From Prolixibacteraceae bacterium (GTDB taxonomy: Bacteria > Bacteroidota > Bacteroidia > Bacteroidales > Prolixibacteraceae), in assembly GCA_003537645.1 (NCBI GenBank), contig DPRM01000123.1, forward strand, positions 1-7,312: a stretch of DNA of 7,312 bases. Reading direction: 5' to 3'. Shown here in pieces: positions 6,955-7,312 of this stretch. Under the pieces are notes generated by a model, which was not told the origin of the DNA, did no database searches, and was given only the letters and a program-made list of their open reading frames with translations. How positions within the stretch are numbered: the first letter of the stretch is position 1; each line of letters starts with the position of its first letter. The position numbers and the translations under genes are program-made.

Positions 6955-6987
6955 CAAAGAAACTGTACATTTTCTAAATTTTACAAT
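6955..6987 (-). promoter_or_regulatory. Possible Bacteroidota-type promoter for tetR
   Basis: Read on the minus strand, ATTG (6987-6984) and TTTCTTTG (6962-6955) resemble the Bacteroidota -33 TTTG and -7 TAnnTTTG elements, each with one mismatch, separated by 21 bases. Transcription would start near 6948 and leave a leader of about 60 bases. The match is weak and no data support it beyond position and overlap with the palindrome. Confidence 0.25.
6958..6975. promoter_or_regulatory. 18-bp palindrome upstream of tetR, candidate operator
   Basis: AGAAACTGTACATTTTCT is symmetric at 8 of 9 base pairs around a TGTACA core. It lies 71 bases before the tetR start and overlaps the possible promoter, the place and size expected for an autoregulatory TetR-type operator. 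A bare TGTACA core also occurs at 6090-6095 across the start of the inactive M14 gene, but its flanks do not match. Confidence 0.4.
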
Positions 6988-7050
6988 CTTCTCCAGTTTT
7001 TTTGCATTTCAGCATAAAAATTGGGTAAAATGAGTCGTACGTTTTGTACT

Positions 7051-7075
7051 CTGATACGTATTTCAGCTGTATCAG
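7051..7075. repeat. Small inverted repeat after rnr, possible weak terminator or protein site
   Basis: Perfect 7-bp arms CTGATAC (7051-7057) and GTATCAG (7069-7075) enclose an 11-base loop. It lies 27 bases after the rnr stop codon. There is no T tract directly after the stem in the rnr direction, so it is a poor intrinsic terminator; it may instead stabilise the mRNA 3' end or bind a regulator. Confidence 0.35.
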
Positions 7076-7102
7076 GTTGATATGATAAAGTGAAAAAATG
7101 AG

Positions 7103-7312
7103 TTACTTTCTACTTTTCTGTTTCTCTTTTATCAAACGGAAATCGAGTTGTTTTTTCTCGAGGTTTGCCCTGATAATCTCCACTTTAACCTCGTCGCCCA
7201 ATTGAAATTTGCGGTGCGAATGGCGGCCAACCAGGCAATAATTTTTCTCATCGAAAATGTAGAAATCATCGTCGAGCGAACTGACCGAAACCATGCCTTC
7301 GCATTTGTTCTC
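7103..7312 (-). CDS. rnr: Ribonuclease R, C-terminal S1 domain (5' part outside window)
   Basis: Only the last 69 residues are present and the frame stays open to the window edge. The segment CEGMVSVSSLDDDFYIFDEKNYCLVGRHSHRKFQLGD (read in parts: GMVSVSSL, DDDFYIFDEKNY, LVGRHSHRKFQLGDEV) followed by VEIIRANLEKKQLDFRLI is the S1 RNA-binding domain that ends RNase R, the 3'-to-5' exoribonuclease that degrades structured RNA. The short basic tail EKQKSRK is usual for these proteins. The catalytic RNB domain and cold-shock domains would lie beyond 7312. The Met codon at 7294 is internal. A VacB/RNase II relative is the only serious alternative, and the Bacteroidota-like DDDFYIFDEKNY stretch favours RNase R. 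Confidence 0.88.
   Translation of the reverse strand, partial: ENKCEGMVSVSSLDDDFYIFDEKNYCLVGRHSHRKFQLGDEVKVEIIRANLEKKQLDFRLIKEKQKSRK

Noticed and set aside
7006..7067. Repeated ATTTCAGC at 7006-7013 and 7060-7067
   Set aside because: An 8-base direct repeat in AT-rich intergenic DNA is expected by chance and the flanks differ.

Overview
The window looks like a chromosomal segment of a Bacteroidota bacterium. The evidence is a TonB-dependent receptor of the OMP_b-brl_3 type followed by a DUF4249-type lipoprotein, the Bacteroidota style of the M14 peptidases with Asp-rich inserts, an RNase R C-terminus typical of that phylum, and mostly weak Shine-Dalgarno sites. A Marinilabiliales/Prolixibacteraceae-like origin is my guess from overall sequence style, not something I can prove.

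Left part (1-2215, + strand): the C-terminal half of an outer-membrane TonB-dependent receptor is cut by the window edge. It is followed 13 bases later by a DUF4249 family lipoprotein, together forming a receptor/lipoprotein import pair. The lipoprotein begins with a strikingly purine-rich then pyrimidine-rich leader. A perfect 17-bp hairpin (2279-2317) lies between this unit and the convergent genes to its right and can serve as terminator for both.

Centre (2342-6096, - strand): two tandem, co-linear, exported M14-like (zinc carboxypeptidase fold) proteins. The upstream one (4087-6096) has lost every recognisable zinc and catalytic residue. The downstream one (2342-4084) keeps all of them. 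They are 2 bases apart, and a strong Shine-Dalgarno sequence for the active gene is embedded in the last codons of the inactive one. Both keep the same Asp/Asn/Gly-rich, calcium-loop-like insert. The simplest reading is a co-produced enzyme/pseudoenzyme pair acting in the periplasm or at the cell surface.

Right part (6281-7312, - strand): a TetR/AcrR family regulator lies 184 bases upstream of the peptidase pair on the same strand, and before it comes the C-terminal end of RNase R, cut by the window edge. The 216-base gap between rnr and tetR holds a near-perfect 18-bp palindrome, a weak Bacteroidota-like promoter, a strong but misplaced Shine-Dalgarno-like sequence and a small hairpin. The 184-base gap between tetR and the peptidases (6097-6280) shows no clear terminator or promoter, so co-transcription or control of the peptidases by this regulator is possible but unproven. 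I saw no tRNA, rRNA, CRISPR or mobile element.
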